Assembly: GCA_022508725.1 (NCBI GenBank)
Contig: JAFLUR010000095.1
Span: 1 to 8,132, forward strand
Direction: 5' to 3'
Length of the DNA: 8,132 nucleotides
DNA from: Oscillospiraceae bacterium
Lineage (GTDB): Bacteria; Bacillota; Clostridia; UBA1381
The position numbers and the translations under genes were made by a program. The notes below the pieces were generated by a model, which was not told the DNA's origin, did no database searches, and was given only the letters and a program-made list of their open reading frames with translations. The number at the start of each line of letters is the position of its first letter. The first letter of the stretch is position 1. Shown in pieces: positions 7,704 through 8,132 of the stretch.

Positions 7704-8132
7704 TTATTTTTCTCCTCCCTGCTCCAAATAAAAATCCATAAGCCATTTTACCGTGGTATAAATATCATATCCGTTTTCCGCAACATCATCGGTATAACTT
7801 TTTCTTTCCGCGCGGTCTGTAAATCCGAGTATTTTTTCCGCCCAATACCCGGCGTCTTTTTCAAGAGATATATATTGAATATTATCCGTTATTTCCGTTT
7901 CACGGGTTATAACGTCGGATACCGCACATTTAAGTCCCGTAGCTTGCGCCTCTACCAGCGTTACGGGAAGCCCTTCATAAACAGACGGCATAACAAGAAT
8001 ATCCGCGGCGTTCATAAGCTCCGGAATATCGTTTCTCTGTCCCAAAAATCTCACTTTATCCATGATACCGTATCTGTCCGCATATGATTTTATTTCATTT
8101 TCAAGCTCGCCTTTTCCCGCCAAAAGCAATAC
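7704..8132 (-). CDS. Glycosyltransferase family 4 (GT-B), C-terminal part, 5' end beyond the window
   Basis: This is the last 142 codons of a glycosyltransferase that enters from the right edge; its N-terminal acceptor domain is missing. What remains is most of the nucleotide-sugar-binding Rossmann domain. It opens with the strand LLLAGKGELE, continues through a KVRFLGQRNDIPEL segment, and carries the GT4 E-x7-E motif in YEGLPVTLVEAQ (fragment residues 52-63, E53 and E61), then SDVITRETEI. The TTG at 8129 encodes an ordinary Leu inside the fold and is not the start. The protein ends with TAA at 7704-7706. It is a close paralogue of the complete GT4 gene at 4207-5313, with 43 of 82 aligned residues identical by my count. 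It probably adds one sugar to the lipid-linked repeat unit at the cytoplasmic face of the membrane. Donor and linkage cannot be read from the sequence. The family is certain; the CapH/EpsF-like subfamily is likely. Confidence 0.93.
   Translation of the reverse strand, partial: VLLLAGKGELENEIKSYADRYGIMDKVRFLGQRNDIPELMNAADILVMPSVYEGLPVTLVEAQATGLKCAVSDVITRETEITDNIQYISLEKDAGYWAEKILGFTDRAERKSYTDDVAENGYDIYTTVKWLMDFYLEQGGEK

Noticed and set aside
7467..8087. A 206-codon open frame on the plus strand, the longest one on that strand.
   Set aside because: It lies antisense to two well-supported glycosyltransferase genes and the gap between them, and its translation shows no recognisable domain. The open frame follows from the codon use of the genes opposite.
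8127..8129. TTG as a start codon for the right-edge glycosyltransferase.
   Set aside because: The codon encodes a Leu within a conserved strand of the GT4 fold, and the preceding codon (Val) keeps the frame open to the edge. The true start is outside the window.

Overview
This is an AT-rich stretch in which every supported gene lies on the minus strand, so transcription runs from the right edge of the window to the left. Frequent ATA (Ile) and AGA (Arg) codons, GGAGG-type Shine-Dalgarno sequences, tight gene spacing with short overlaps and one TTG start suggest a Firmicute, most likely a gut-type Clostridia/Eubacteriales species. That placement is an inference from composition and protein style. 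No marker gene confirms it.

The window is the middle of a Wzx/Wzy-dependent surface polysaccharide (capsule or exopolysaccharide) locus. In transcription order it holds: the C-terminal part of a GT4 glycosyltransferase (cut by the right edge), a GT2 glycosyltransferase, a Wzy-type repeat-unit polymerase, a complete GT4 glycosyltransferase of the CapH/EpsF type, a second GT2 glycosyltransferase, a Wzx-type flippase, a DegT/StrS sugar aminotransferase of the VioA type, and the first 229 codons of glucose-1-phosphate thymidylyltransferase (rfbA/rmlA), cut by the left edge.

Working model: RmlA makes dTDP-glucose. A 4,6-dehydratase (RmlB, not in the window) would make the 4-keto-6-deoxy sugar, and the aminotransferase would convert it to a 4-amino-4,6-dideoxyhexose. 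The four glycosyltransferases extend a lipid-linked repeat unit on the inner face of the membrane, the flippase moves it across, and Wzy polymerises it outside. The initiating phosphoglycosyltransferase, the chain-length/tyrosine-kinase module, rmlB and any sugar acyltransferase are not here and should lie outside the window if the locus is complete.

Gene junctions are, from right to left, a 58-base gap, a 17-base gap, a 4-base overlap, a 50-base gap, a 16-base overlap, a 40-base gap and a 6-base gap. No gene-free stretch reaches 300 bases. I see no RNA gene, mobile element, CRISPR array, terminator or convincing promoter, and no plus-strand gene. The content is recognisable as a family of loci. 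The particular gene combination and sugar prediction are of moderate interest, and I did not find a new kind of system.
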